Below are positions 24,963 through 33,391 of a stretch of DNA of 64,000 nucleotides, piece after piece. Numbering within the stretch: the first letter of the stretch is position 1; every line of letters begins with the position of its first letter. Source of the DNA: Chitinophaga polysaccharea (GTDB lineage: Bacteria > Bacteroidota > Bacteroidia > Chitinophagales > Chitinophagaceae). The stretch spans positions 62,001-126,000 of the forward strand of contig NZ_VIWO01000007.1 of assembly GCF_007829335.1 (NCBI RefSeq), given 5' to 3'. The translations under genes and the position numbers were made by a program. Under the pieces are notes generated by a model. The model was not told the DNA's origin. It searched no databases and worked only from the letters and a program-made list of their open reading frames with translations.

Positions 24963-25811
24963 TTAACGATGATACTTCAGCAGCCCATCCATAGGCGTAC
25001 GTACTACCTTACCCATGGGTAATTCATATAGTTCGCACAACTCCGTGAGGATGTCGCGGAAAGTCCAGGCTACCCCACCGGTAAAATGCAGGGAGGTGGT
25101 CCAGCTTTCCCGGTATTTATAAATATGATTAAAGAAGAAGTCGTTTAAACCATCTTCCAGGATATTTTCAATCATAAAATGCTGGCGGTTTTCCGAGAGA
25201 AACGTTGTAAACCCGGCCAGGTAGCGGTTGGCTAACGGTTTACGATATACGTTTTCCAGTATTTCATCTTTATTGGTTTTGTATTTATATTCAAAGCGGG
25301 CATGCAGGTCTTCATCAAAACTGTTGTAGAGGTAGTACTGCAGCACTTTTCTGCCCAGGTAAGCGCCACTACCTTCGTCGCCCAGGATATATCCCAGGCC
25401 GGGATTATTCTTTACAATCTCCTTACCATCATAATAACAGGAATTGGAACCAGTACCCAAAATACTGACTACGCCTTCTTCCCGTCCGCAAAGTGAGCGG
25501 GCAGCCCCCATCAGATCGTGTTGTACCTCTGCTTCTGCCTGTGGCCAAATGGCCTTAATAGCATCGGTAACCAGTTGCAAATTCTTTGGCTGGGATAGAC
25601 CGGTGCCATAAAAATAGACGGCTGTCACCTGGCTATTGGCGGGCAATTGCGGCTGCAGCTCTGTTGCCAGGATGGCCCTGATCTGCTCTGCCGACTGAAA
25701 ATAGGGGCTTACCCCCTGCGTTTTCAATATAATTGGTTCTCCAGCGCCCAAAACGCCCCATTCGGTCTTGGTAGATCCACTATCTGCTATCAGCTTTATT
25801 CCAGTGCCCAT
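24963..25811 (-). CDS. BadF/BadG-type N-acetylhexosamine kinase
   Basis: 282 residues of the ASKHA fold: the phosphate 1 motif LIADSGSTKTEWGVL near 5-20, phosphate 2 in VVSILGTGSNSCYYDGKEI and the adenosine-side segment LHFTGGVAWTFRDIL. GYILGDEGSGAYLGRKVL is the sugar-binding part. This is the family of eukaryotic-type GlcNAc kinases and of the MurNAc/GlcNAc kinase MurK. Being directly upstream of murQ, it most plausibly phosphorylates MurNAc or GlcNAc freed from the wall; substrate choice is inference. Confidence 0.88.
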   Translation of the reverse strand: MGTGIKLIADSGSTKTEWGVLGAGEPIILKTQGVSPYFQSAEQIRAILATELQPQLPANSQVTAVYFYGTGLSQPKNLQLVTDAIKAIWPQAEAEVQHDLMGAARSLCGREEGVVSILGTGSNSCYYDGKEIVKNNPGLGYILGDEGSGAYLGRKVLQYYLYNSFDEDLHARFEYKYKTNKDEILENVYRKPLANRYLAGFTTFLSENRQHFMIENILEDGLNDFFFNHIYKYRESWTTSLHFTGGVAWTFRDILTELCELYELPMGKVVRTPMDGLLKYHR

Positions 25812-25925
25812 ATCCGGTAATTTATGAAATTAAAGAATCCTAAAAGTTTGCACCTGATTTATGCTATTTTTGTCACAATTTAAACAAAAGGGCATCATAT
25901 AAGCAAATAGGCCTTTTAAGTTTAA

Positions 25926-26024
25926 ATGATGATGATTCATGTGTGCGGCAGGCGGCTTTCCGCCAGGTCCTTACACCACATGTCTAAAGATTGGTCATAT
26001 AAAATTAGCGGGATAATAATCTGA
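25926..26024 (+). CDS. Possible 32-codon upstream ORF before the S41 protease
   Basis: A short frame (MMMIHVCGRRLSARSLHH to KISGIII) begins with three consecutive ATGs and stops two bases before the protease ATG, in the same direction. It contains a small GC hairpin (GGCGG-CTTT-CCGCC, 25951-25964). A -7-like TATTTTTG at 25865-25872 is upstream. It could be a coupled leader ORF or only untranslated leader. Confidence 0.3.
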   Translation: MMMIHVCGRRLSARSLHHMSKDWSYKISGIII

Positions 26025-26026
26025 TT

Positions 26027-27634
26027 ATGTCTAACAGGAAGTTGAATGTTTTTTTACCTCTGCTCTTTGCGGTTGTACTAGCCCTGGGAATGTTTCTCGG
26101 GCATAAAATGCCCGGATCGAATAATGGAGGAGCCACCGTATTCTTTGCCAAGCCCAATAAAGGGCCCCTGCAGGAGGTAATGGATCTGATCAAAGCCAAA
26201 TATGTTGATTCACTTAATACCGATGACTTACAACAGGAAGCTATCGACGGCTTGTTGAGCCACCTCGATCCACATTCCATTTATATTCCACCTTCAGAAC
26301 TGCAACGGGTTAATGAAGACATGGAGGGTAATTTCGAAGGCATAGGGGTAGAATTCAACATCACCGCCGATACGGTAAACGTAGTAAGCGTATTGAGTGG
26401 CGGCCCTTCTGAAACCGCAGGCGTGCAAACCGGCGATAAGATCCTCAAGGTAAATGACAGCCTGGTAGCGGGCAACAATATAACGCCAGACAGAATCCGC
26501 AAGCTGCTGCGCGGCCCGGCCGGCTCCCTGGTAAATACCGAGATCCTACGCCAGCAAAAGAAAATTCAAGTCCCTATCAAAAGAGGCGTTATTCCTTTAT
26601 ATAGTGTCGACGCCAGTTATATGGCAGCTCCGGGTGTGGGCTACATCAAGATCAGTAAGTTTTCCGCCACTACCTACGACGAATTCATGAAAGCGATCCG
26701 CGGACTGGATAAACAGGGCATGAAAAAGCTGATCATCGACCTCCGGCAAAATCCTGGCGGCTACCTGGATGCGGCTACCCGCATTGCTGATGAGTTACTG
26801 GGAGATGACAAACTCATTGTATATACCAAGGGAAAAGATTTTCCACGTACCGACTATAAAACCAAACGCCCTGGTATGTTTGAAAAAGGCTCCCTGGCTG
26901 TGTTAACTGATGAAGGCTCTGCCTCCGCCAGCGAAATCCTTTCCGGTGCTATACAGGACTGGGACCGTGGTACCGTTATCGGTCGCCGCACCTTCGGTAA
27001 AGGCCTGGTACAGGAACAATATGACCTCGACAACGGCGGCGCCCTACGCCTTACTGTAGCCCGCTACTATATTCCTTCCGGCAGAAGTATACAGAAACCT
27101 TATGGTAAGGGACATGATGACTACGATGAAGATATTGCCGAACGCTATCATCATGGAGAACTGGTAAATAAAGACAGTATTAAAATCACGGATACCGTTG
27201 TGTATAAAACGGCCGCCGGCCGCACAGTATATGGTGGTGGTGGTATTACCCCGGATATCTTTATTCCGTTTGACACCTCCCGCTTCACGCCTACTTTAAC
27301 GGCTATCTATACCCGTAATACCTTCAGCAATTTTGCTTACCAGTACTATACTTCACATAGGGACGCATTTAAATCTTATAAGAATGCGGAAGATTTCATC
27401 AAATCCTACCAACCAGGTGCAGATCTGTTCAATGAGTTCAGGGAATATGCGAAGAAAGACAGCGTTCCGGGTATGGACCACCTCACCCCTCGCGATGAAA
27501 AAGAAATTCACCAGCGATTAAAAGCCATGCTGGCCCGTCAGCTATACAGAACAGAAGGCTTCTATGAAGCGATCAATGCAGACGACCCGATGGTGAAAAA
27601 AGCGCTGGAAGTAGTAGAAAAAGAGAAAGATTAA
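26027..27634 (+). CDS. S41 family C-terminal processing peptidase
   Basis: 535 residues, MSNRKLNVFLPLLFAVVLALG, with an N-terminal signal anchor (residues 7-25). A PDZ domain follows (about 85-190, GNFEGIGVEFN and GVQTGDKILKVNDSLV). The protease core has the nucleophile in LTDEGSASASEILSGA and the general-base lysine in RRTFGKGLVQEQY, the Ser-Lys dyad of CtpA/Prc enzymes. It acts in the periplasm, cutting near C-termini of exported proteins. A TGA-TT-ATG junction couples it to a possible 32-codon ORF. A strong terminator follows. Confidence 0.94.
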   Translation: MSNRKLNVFLPLLFAVVLALGMFLGHKMPGSNNGGATVFFAKPNKGPLQEVMDLIKAKYVDSLNTDDLQQEAIDGLLSHLDPHSIYIPPSELQRVNEDMEGNFEGIGVEFNITADTVNVVSVLSGGPSETAGVQTGDKILKVNDSLVAGNNITPDRIRKLLRGPAGSLVNTEILRQQKKIQVPIKRGVIPLYSVDASYMAAPGVGYIKISKFSATTYDEFMKAIRGLDKQGMKKLIIDLRQNPGGYLDAATRIADELLGDDKLIVYTKGKDFPRTDYKTKRPGMFEKGSLAVLTDEGSASASEILSGAIQDWDRGTVIGRRTFGKGLVQEQYDLDNGGALRLTVARYYIPSGRSIQKPYGKGHDDYDEDIAERYHHGELVNKDSIKITDTVVYKTAAGRTVYGGGGITPDIFIPFDTSRFTPTLTAIYTRNTFSNFAYQYYTSHRDAFKSYKNAEDFIKSYQPGADLFNEFREYAKKDSVPGMDHLTPRDEKEIHQRLKAMLARQLYRTEGFYEAINADDPMVKKALEVVEKEKD

Positions 27635-27653
27635 TCCGGTTCAGAAAGATAAG

Positions 27654-27690
27654 AAAAGCCCCCGTTCTGTTGATCAGAACGGGGGCTTTT
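27654..27690 (+). terminator. Intrinsic terminator after the S41 gene
   Basis: A 16-bp perfect stem (27654-27669 and 27675-27690) with core GCCCCCGTTCTG and a T-rich end. Confidence 0.9.
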
Positions 27691-27738
27691 TTACGCCAGA
27701 CCAGCTGGCGACGTAACAGTTACCTGGTATATAAAATA

Positions 27739-27770
27739 AGCCCGTCCGTAGACGGGCTCACTTTTATGTT
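27739..27770 (-). terminator. Probable terminator of the second S41 gene
   Basis: The 8-bp stem AGCCCGTC / GACGGGCT (27739-27746, 27751-27758) is followed on the minus strand by TATTTTATA. It is weaker than its neighbour at 27654. Confidence 0.55.
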
Positions 27771-27798
27771 GTTTTGTACTTACTGTCGAAGGAAGTGC

Positions 27799-29919
27799 TT
27801 ACTGATTCTTACGTTGCATTTTTGGCAGCGATTGCACAATCAGGTCGTTCATTACATTTACTGCTTCATCGAGATAGATATCTTTGGTTCTTACCTTGAG
27901 CCAGTCTTTGTTACGGGCTATTTTGGAAGAGTCACCACCAAATTTCTCCATATCAGATTTGATATTGATGATGTTCAGTTCTTTCACTTTATCGTTTACT
28001 GCATCGTATTTTTTCAGCGCAGCGGTGTTAGACTTCTGTTCTGATTTATAGGTCTGCAGGTTCAGTGAATAAGTCTCCTGCTTTTCCAGTTTCTTCAATG
28101 TGCTCAGGTTTTCGTTGAGCAGTTTGAAGGCTGGGCTGGCGGCCATTCTTTTTTCACTGTTTCTTTTCAGAGATTCTGCATTCACCGGGTTGTACCAGGC
28201 GGCAAAGCTAGCGCGGGGAATTTCGTCCCAGGCCAGGGCATCAGAATCCTTACGCTCTGCAATTTCGTAGTAGGGATCTGGTAACACGATATCAGCTGCA
28301 ACGCCTTTCAACTGGGTAGAACCACCGTTTGCCCGGTAAAACTTCTGCTGGGTGAGTTTCAGGGCGCCCAGGCTGCCCCCATCCTTTACCGGATAGAAAT
28401 CATCCAGGTTAAAGAGGCGCTGTACGGTGCCCTTACCAAAGGTTTGGGTGCTGCCAATGATCACTGCACGTTTATAGTCCTGCATAGCAGCGGCCATAAT
28501 TTCGGAGGCAGAAGCGCTGTATTCGTTTACCATAATCGCCAGCGGGCCATCATATTGTACGTTTTTATCTCGGTCGCGGAGTACCACCGCATCACCGCCA
28601 CGGGAGCGTACCTGTACTACCGGGCCTTCAGGAATAAAGAGACCGGCCATTTGTACTACGTCCTGTAAAGATCCACCGCCATTGAAACGGAGATCGAGGA
28701 TGATGCCTTCTACTTTCTCCGCTTTCAGTTTAGCCACTTCTTTCGCTACGTCGTCGGCACTGCGGGCGCCGTTGCGGTCGTTGAAGTCCGCATAAAATTC
28801 CGGCAGATAGATATAACCAATTTTATGCTGACCGTTGATGATAGCGGATTTAGCAAAAGTTTCTTCTGTAACAATTTCATCCCGGACGATGGTAATGTCT
28901 TTTACGGTACCATCGGCGCTTTTCACCGTGAGTTTTACCGGTGTGCCTTTTTTACCGCGGATCAGTTTTACAGCATCTTCCACAGGATAACCGGTAATGT
29001 CTACTGGTTCTGCATTTCCCTGGGCTACTTTCTGGATCACATCGTTGGCTTTCAGTTGTCCCTGCTTCCAGCTGGGGCTACCCGTAACGATGCTTACCAC
29101 CCTGATTTTATCACCTTCTTCTTTCAGTTGTGCACCGATACCAAAGAATTTACCGGCCATTTGTTCTTCGAACGCGCGTTTTTCGTCGGGCGGGAAGTAG
29201 TCGGTATGCGGGTCCATGGTAGTGGTGATTGCGTTTACATATAGGTTGAAGCGATCGTTATCGTTCTGCCTGGTCTTTAAACGGTCGAAGTAGCGATCAT
29301 ACAATTGTTTTACTTTTACGCGTGCTTCTGCTTCCAGTTCTGTATCTGTTTTTGCTTTTACGCTGTCTTTCCCTTTATCTTTCTCCCTCATTTCCTGGAG
29401 GTCGGTAAGTTTCTCGAGCGTACGATATTTCAGCACTTTGCGCCATGCTTCCCTGCGTGCTTTTTCATCGGCAGGGTAGTCGATTTTATCGGGGTCGAGG
29501 GTAACTTTCTCATCCACAGTAAAATCGAACGGCTGGGCAAGAATTTCCGGGTAGATAGCGGCTGCTTCTGCCACGCGTTGTTTAATCAATGCATTGATAC
29601 TGCGGAAACAATCGATGGGAGCACCTTTCAGCTCATCGTCGATATGCGTGGATAAGGGCAGTAGTTTTTCCACATCAGATTTGAGGAAAAACTTCTTTTC
29701 AGTGTCCAGGCTACGCAGGTATTTATTAAAAACTTCGGTGGAGAATTTATCGTCTATTGCCTTCGGTTGATAGTGCCCTTCTTTCAGCATCTGGCCTACC
29801 AGGTTCATAATCACCTCATAACGTCCGGGCGGATCGTCTGTATGTCCAAGCTTATTAAAAGCCAACACCCCTGCGGAGATGCTAAGCAGCACAACCGGTA
29901 TAATCACTTTCAGTCTCAT
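27799..29919 (-). CDS. Long S41 family protease (Prc/Tsp type)
   Basis: 706 residues. N-terminal signal MRLKVIIPVVLLSISAGVLA, then a helical N-terminal domain (about 30-235) as in Prc. The PDZ domain (about 245-340) contains GKFFGIGAQLKEEGD. The protease core has Ser in VNEYSASASEIMAAAM and Lys in TFGKGTVQRLF, followed by a C-terminal helical tail (ALKKYDAVNDKVKELN). The layout is that of E. coli Tsp/Prc rather than CtpA. It is convergent with the smaller S41 gene, which has a different layout. A minus-strand TATATTTG at 29953-29960 is a candidate -7 element. Confidence 0.94.
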   Translation of the reverse strand: MRLKVIIPVVLLSISAGVLAFNKLGHTDDPPGRYEVIMNLVGQMLKEGHYQPKAIDDKFSTEVFNKYLRSLDTEKKFFLKSDVEKLLPLSTHIDDELKGAPIDCFRSINALIKQRVAEAAAIYPEILAQPFDFTVDEKVTLDPDKIDYPADEKARREAWRKVLKYRTLEKLTDLQEMREKDKGKDSVKAKTDTELEAEARVKVKQLYDRYFDRLKTRQNDNDRFNLYVNAITTTMDPHTDYFPPDEKRAFEEQMAGKFFGIGAQLKEEGDKIRVVSIVTGSPSWKQGQLKANDVIQKVAQGNAEPVDITGYPVEDAVKLIRGKKGTPVKLTVKSADGTVKDITIVRDEIVTEETFAKSAIINGQHKIGYIYLPEFYADFNDRNGARSADDVAKEVAKLKAEKVEGIILDLRFNGGGSLQDVVQMAGLFIPEGPVVQVRSRGGDAVVLRDRDKNVQYDGPLAIMVNEYSASASEIMAAAMQDYKRAVIIGSTQTFGKGTVQRLFNLDDFYPVKDGGSLGALKLTQQKFYRANGGSTQLKGVAADIVLPDPYYEIAERKDSDALAWDEIPRASFAAWYNPVNAESLKRNSEKRMAASPAFKLLNENLSTLKKLEKQETYSLNLQTYKSEQKSNTAALKKYDAVNDKVKELNIINIKSDMEKFGGDSSKIARNKDWLKVRTKDIYLDEAVNVMNDLIVQSLPKMQRKNQ

Positions 29920-30127
29920 ATGTATCTCAATTGAACTTAAATGTTGTCAAATCAAATATAAAATAAAATCACCCGTTGCCTGAGTAATTTATTTCCTTTT
30001 AACAAAAAATTGGGCCAAACGGGCGCCGGGCCAGATATGCGGCTCTCCGCGGCCTGCTGGCGGCGGGTTTAAACTACGCCCGCTCCGGGGTATTAAACGA
30101 AAAAAACATTTGAAATGTTGGGCATCC

Positions 30128-31357
30128 CTAGGCTTTTATCAACTTATAGATGGCGCCCTGGAAACCATTTCTCCCCGAAATACTGGTCAGCATATACAAT
30201 TCTCCCTGTTCATCCTCTCCCCAGCTGAGGATCTGCATATTTTCGGCCGGAAGGCCCACCAGTTCGAGGTTGACGCGTTGCCAACTTTTCCCCTGGGGAA
30301 TCAATACAAAAGATTTCCCGTTGTAATCGCCAAAAACGTAGGCCCCTTTCAGTGCCGGGATCATATTGCCCCGGTATACGTAGCCACCGGTGATACTTAT
30401 CCCCAGATCGTGGCTATATTCATGAATAGGCGCTATCAGGCCGGATTTATTGGTACCGGCAGGCACCTGGTAATCGTGCAGGCCTTCCATGATGCGCCAG
30501 CCATAGTTGCCTCCCCGAATGATAACGTCTACCTCTTCATACTTATCTTGTCCTACGTCCGCAGCAAAGAGCATTTTACTTTTCCTGTCGAACGAAAAAC
30601 GCCAGGGATTGCGCAGGCCGTAGGCCCATATCTCACCCCTGGCGCCAGGATGATTCACAAAAGGGTTATCTGGCGGGACTGCATAGGGCGTACCATTTAC
30701 ATTAATCCGTAATATCTTTCCCAGTAAGGTCGACAGGTCCTGCCCATTGCCAATGGTACCGTGTCTATCTCCGCCACCACCGCCGTCGCCCAGGCCGATA
30801 TAGAGATAGCCATCGGGACCAAACTGAAGCTGACCACCGTTGTGATTAGATTCCGGTTCATCTACCTCCATCACTATCCGCCGGGAGGCTAGGTCGGCCA
30901 CATTGGGGTTGGTAGCGCTGGCGGTGAATTCTACCAGGCGGCTGGTATGGTTATACCCTTTTTTCTCTGCCGGCGCGCTGTAATACACATAAAACTTATG
31001 GTTAGTGCGGAATTCAGGATGGAAGGCCATTCCCAACAGCCCTCTTTCATCATAACCCGGGTTGATATTTACCAGTTCCCGGCTTACATCGAGAAAAGGA
31101 GCCGGTAACAGCTTGTTTTGCTGTACGATCCATACTTTTCCTTCTTTCTGACAGAAGAACAACCTGCCGGAGCCATCTCCGGGTACTGCCATGTTTACGG
31201 GAGAGATGAAAGCATCGGTGACCAACTGGAGTTTCGCTTTATATACCGGGGCATCCGGCTGTTTACCGGCCTTTTCTTTGGAGGCATTGTTTGCGCAAGC
31301 TGCCTGGACAAGCAATACCGGCAATAATGCCCGCAACATCCGGGGAAATAGCTTCAT
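30128..31357 (-). CDS. PQQ-dependent sugar dehydrogenase family lipoprotein
   Basis: 409 residues from the ATG at 31357: MKLFPRMLRALLPVLLVQAAC is a lipoprotein signal with Cys at the end of VQAAC. The frame is open to 31447, but that would overlap the divergent MFS start and put 30 odd residues before the signal. The body is a six-bladed propeller of the glucose/sorbosone dehydrogenase family: GSGRLFFCQKEGKVWIV, ERGLLGMAFHPEF, HNGGQLQFGPDGYLYIGLGDGGGGGD, GLRNPWRFSFD and DVGQDKYEEVDVI. Such proteins oxidise sugars outside the cytoplasm using PQQ; the substrate is unknown. Confidence 0.9.
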   Translation of the reverse strand: MKLFPRMLRALLPVLLVQAACANNASKEKAGKQPDAPVYKAKLQLVTDAFISPVNMAVPGDGSGRLFFCQKEGKVWIVQQNKLLPAPFLDVSRELVNINPGYDERGLLGMAFHPEFRTNHKFYVYYSAPAEKKGYNHTSRLVEFTASATNPNVADLASRRIVMEVDEPESNHNGGQLQFGPDGYLYIGLGDGGGGGDRHGTIGNGQDLSTLLGKILRINVNGTPYAVPPDNPFVNHPGARGEIWAYGLRNPWRFSFDRKSKMLFAADVGQDKYEEVDVIIRGGNYGWRIMEGLHDYQVPAGTNKSGLIAPIHEYSHDLGISITGGYVYRGNMIPALKGAYVFGDYNGKSFVLIPQGKSWQRVNLELVGLPAENMQILSWGEDEQGELYMLTSISGRNGFQGAIYKLIKA

Positions 31358-31448
31358 AGCATGCAGTATTAGTGCAGAATAAATATAATGAAGAAAGCAG
31401 AAAGCTTTATATGTATCTTCGCAAGCAAAATACCACAGCTTGGACACG

Positions 31449-32696
31449 ATGGCACCGAAAAAGAATGACCCTTACGCATCGTTGCGGTTCCCTGAATTCA
31501 ATTATTATCTTGTTATCCGCTTTGCAATTGTATTTGCATTAGCCATGCAATTTGCCATTATAGAGTGGAAAGTATATGAGATTTCCAAAGATCCTTTTTC
31601 CCTGGGATTGATTGGATTGTCGGAAGTGATACCAGCTGTGCTGCTGGCGCCTTTTGCCGGTCACCTGGTAGATAAACGGGAGAAGCGGGGGATGCTGATG
31701 AAATGTATCATTGCCTATGTGTTTATTAGTTCCGGGTTGTTCCTTCTCACCTGGGATCGTGCCGTAACCGGCATTTCCAAAGAATGGGTACTGAATCTCA
31801 TTTATATGCTGGTTTTCCTGGGCGGTATTATCAGGGCTTTTACGAGTCCGGCCAATTTCACTTTACTTTCTCTGTTGGTACCGCGTGAGTTATACGCTAA
31901 TGCTTCTACCTGGAGCAGTTCGGCCTGGCAGATCGGCGGTGTGCTGGGTCCTGCGCTGGGCGGGCTTTTCATACACTGGTTTGGTGTACACTGGTCGATG
32001 CTGATCGTTGTTTTCATGTTGTTTCCCCCATTATTCAGCATCATAAAAATAGCGCCCAAGCCGGTTTACTACCAGGCCAGGGGCGAAGGTTTCCTGGATG
32101 GATTGACGAAGGGGATGCGGTTTGTGTGGAAAACCAAGGTGGTATTGAATGCGATGGCATTAGACATGTTTGCCGTATTGTTTGGAGGAGCAGTGGCCAT
32201 GTTGCCGGCATTCGCAACGGACGTACTGCATGTAGGTTCTTTCGGGTATGGATTATTGCGCTCGGCTCCGGCCGTTGGCGCGCTGGTGACTATGTTTATC
32301 CTGGCGCACCGGCCGTTGGTGTACAAGCCGGGCATTAAGCTGCTGGCGGCAGTTTTCGGCTTTGGGTTGACCATCATACTCTTCGGTTTATCAAAAAACT
32401 TCTACCTGTCCATATTTGCTTTGCTGATCAGTGGCTCACTGGATGGCATCAGTGTCATTATCCGTCAAACGATCCTGCAATTAAAAACGCCTGATGACAT
32501 GCGTGGGCGGGTAGCTTCTGTGAGCTCTATGTTTGTGGGCTCCTCGAACGAACTGGGCGCCTTTGAAAGCGGCTTTATGGCCAGGGCTATGGGACTGGTG
32601 CCTTCTGTAGTATTTGGGGGCTGTGTTACGCTGGGCGTAGTGATCACTACTTACGTGATATCACCAGCGATGCGTAAGCTGGACTTAAAAGCATAG
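31449..32696 (+). CDS. Major facilitator superfamily transporter (EntS/Bcr-like)
   Basis: 415 residues from the ATG at 31449 (MAPKKNDPYASLRFPEFNYY); an upstream TTG at 31440 is less likely. About eleven or twelve hydrophobic segments span the protein. The loop LVDKREKRGMLMK after helix 2 is the MFS signature region (G-x-x-x-D-R/K), repeated weakly in the second half (QLKTPDDMRGRVASV). The form is that of the MFS_3 group, which includes the enterobactin exporter EntS and macrolide-efflux-like proteins. Substrate unknown. It is divergent from the PQQ enzyme gene. Confidence 0.88.
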   Translation: MAPKKNDPYASLRFPEFNYYLVIRFAIVFALAMQFAIIEWKVYEISKDPFSLGLIGLSEVIPAVLLAPFAGHLVDKREKRGMLMKCIIAYVFISSGLFLLTWDRAVTGISKEWVLNLIYMLVFLGGIIRAFTSPANFTLLSLLVPRELYANASTWSSSAWQIGGVLGPALGGLFIHWFGVHWSMLIVVFMLFPPLFSIIKIAPKPVYYQARGEGFLDGLTKGMRFVWKTKVVLNAMALDMFAVLFGGAVAMLPAFATDVLHVGSFGYGLLRSAPAVGALVTMFILAHRPLVYKPGIKLLAAVFGFGLTIILFGLSKNFYLSIFALLISGSLDGISVIIRQTILQLKTPDDMRGRVASVSSMFVGSSNELGAFESGFMARAMGLVPSVVFGGCVTLGVVITTYVISPAMRKLDLKA

Positions 32697-32700
32697 CGGG

Positions 32701-32727
32701 CAGCTTTCAGTGTATTACTGAAAGCTG
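32701..32727. terminator. Hairpin between convergent MFS and YkgJ genes
   Basis: An 11-bp perfect stem CAGCTTTCAGT / ACTGAAAGCTG with a 5-nt loop. No clean T run follows, so it is a moderate terminator call. Confidence 0.55.
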
Positions 32728-32732
32728 GCATC

Positions 32733-33227
32733 TTATAAATTCATTTTTTCTTTCAACTTTTCCAACACGTAGTAAACGGCGGGGCATACGGTGCTGTTTT
32801 CGTAAGTAATTTTAGGCCGTTTAAAGAAGTCGTAGCTATCTGTATAGGGATAGTTGCCGCAATCGCCGGGGCGTACTTCGTAGATGCTGCAATAGTTATC
32901 AGCGCCCAGGAAGGGACAGGGCGTAAATTTCACCACATAATCTTCATCGCTGTCGATCCGGAGATAGGTATCGATAAATTCGCCTTCTTTCATTCCTAAG
33001 TGTTTGGAAATGCGGCGGATATCGGGTCCTTTAAAGCGGGGGCTGATGGTTTTACAGCAGTTGCCGCATTGCAGGCAATCAATTTTACTGAATGCTTCTT
33101 CATGCAGTTCCGGGAGCATCTTCTCTACTCCTTTTCCACGGCGGGTTTGCAGTTTGGCCAGAAACTGTTTATTTACCTTTTGCTTATCCCGGGCTTTCTG
33201 TTCCCAGTCTTCTAGTATTTTGTTCAT
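32733..33227 (-). CDS. YkgJ-family cysteine cluster protein
   Basis: 164 residues from the ATG at 33227 (MNKILEDWEQKARDKQ); a TTG at 33236 would add three. The metal-binding cysteines are clustered: CLQCGNCC, then FTPCPFLGADNYCSIYEVRPGDCGNYPY and a late Cys in STVCPAV. This is the pattern of the Fe-S or Zn cluster family formerly called UPF0153. The reaction is unknown. A TATCTTTG element begins only about 7 bases ahead of the ATG, so the mRNA may be leaderless. The N-terminus is Lys/Gln-rich. Confidence 0.9.
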   Translation of the reverse strand: MNKILEDWEQKARDKQKVNKQFLAKLQTRRGKGVEKMLPELHEEAFSKIDCLQCGNCCKTISPRFKGPDIRRISKHLGMKEGEFIDTYLRIDSDEDYVVKFTPCPFLGADNYCSIYEVRPGDCGNYPYTDSYDFFKRPKITYENSTVCPAVYYVLEKLKEKMNL

Positions 33228-33233
33228 TTGCCG

Positions 33234-33241
33234 CAAAGATA
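33234..33241 (-). promoter_or_regulatory. -7 element for the YkgJ gene
   Basis: Minus strand TATCTTTG with a TTTG 17 bases further upstream. The expected transcription start falls at or next to the ATG at 33227. Confidence 0.5.
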
Positions 33242-33328
33242 AGTAATTAACAGATGGACAAAATTATGACATAGTCGACATCCGAGGGGGTGGCTTTTAT
33301 CACCGTTTTACCCCGCCCCTGCTGATTG

Positions 33329-33360
33329 TTTGGCCGTTGTACAAAATCTGCATAGCTTTG
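33329..33360 (+). promoter_or_regulatory. Promoter for gcvP
   Basis: TTTG (33329-33332), 20 bases, TAGCTTTG (33353-33360), ending 31 bases before the gcvP ATG. No glycine riboswitch fold is visible in the short leader. Confidence 0.8.
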
Positions 33361-33391
33361 CGCATTCTATTTCAAATTACCTGCTTACATC

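Noticed and set aside
29990..30127. GC-rich patch with several small hairpins between the long S41 gene and the PQQ-type gene
   Set aside because: No ORF or long stem; a weak AACATTT/AAATGTT hairpin with T run (30105-30119) may end the PQQ-type gene, but the rest looks like degenerate intergenic DNA.
33237..33391. Possible glycine riboswitch ahead of gcvP
   Set aside because: Only a short leader remains after the clear promoter at 33329-33360, with no paired-aptamer pattern.
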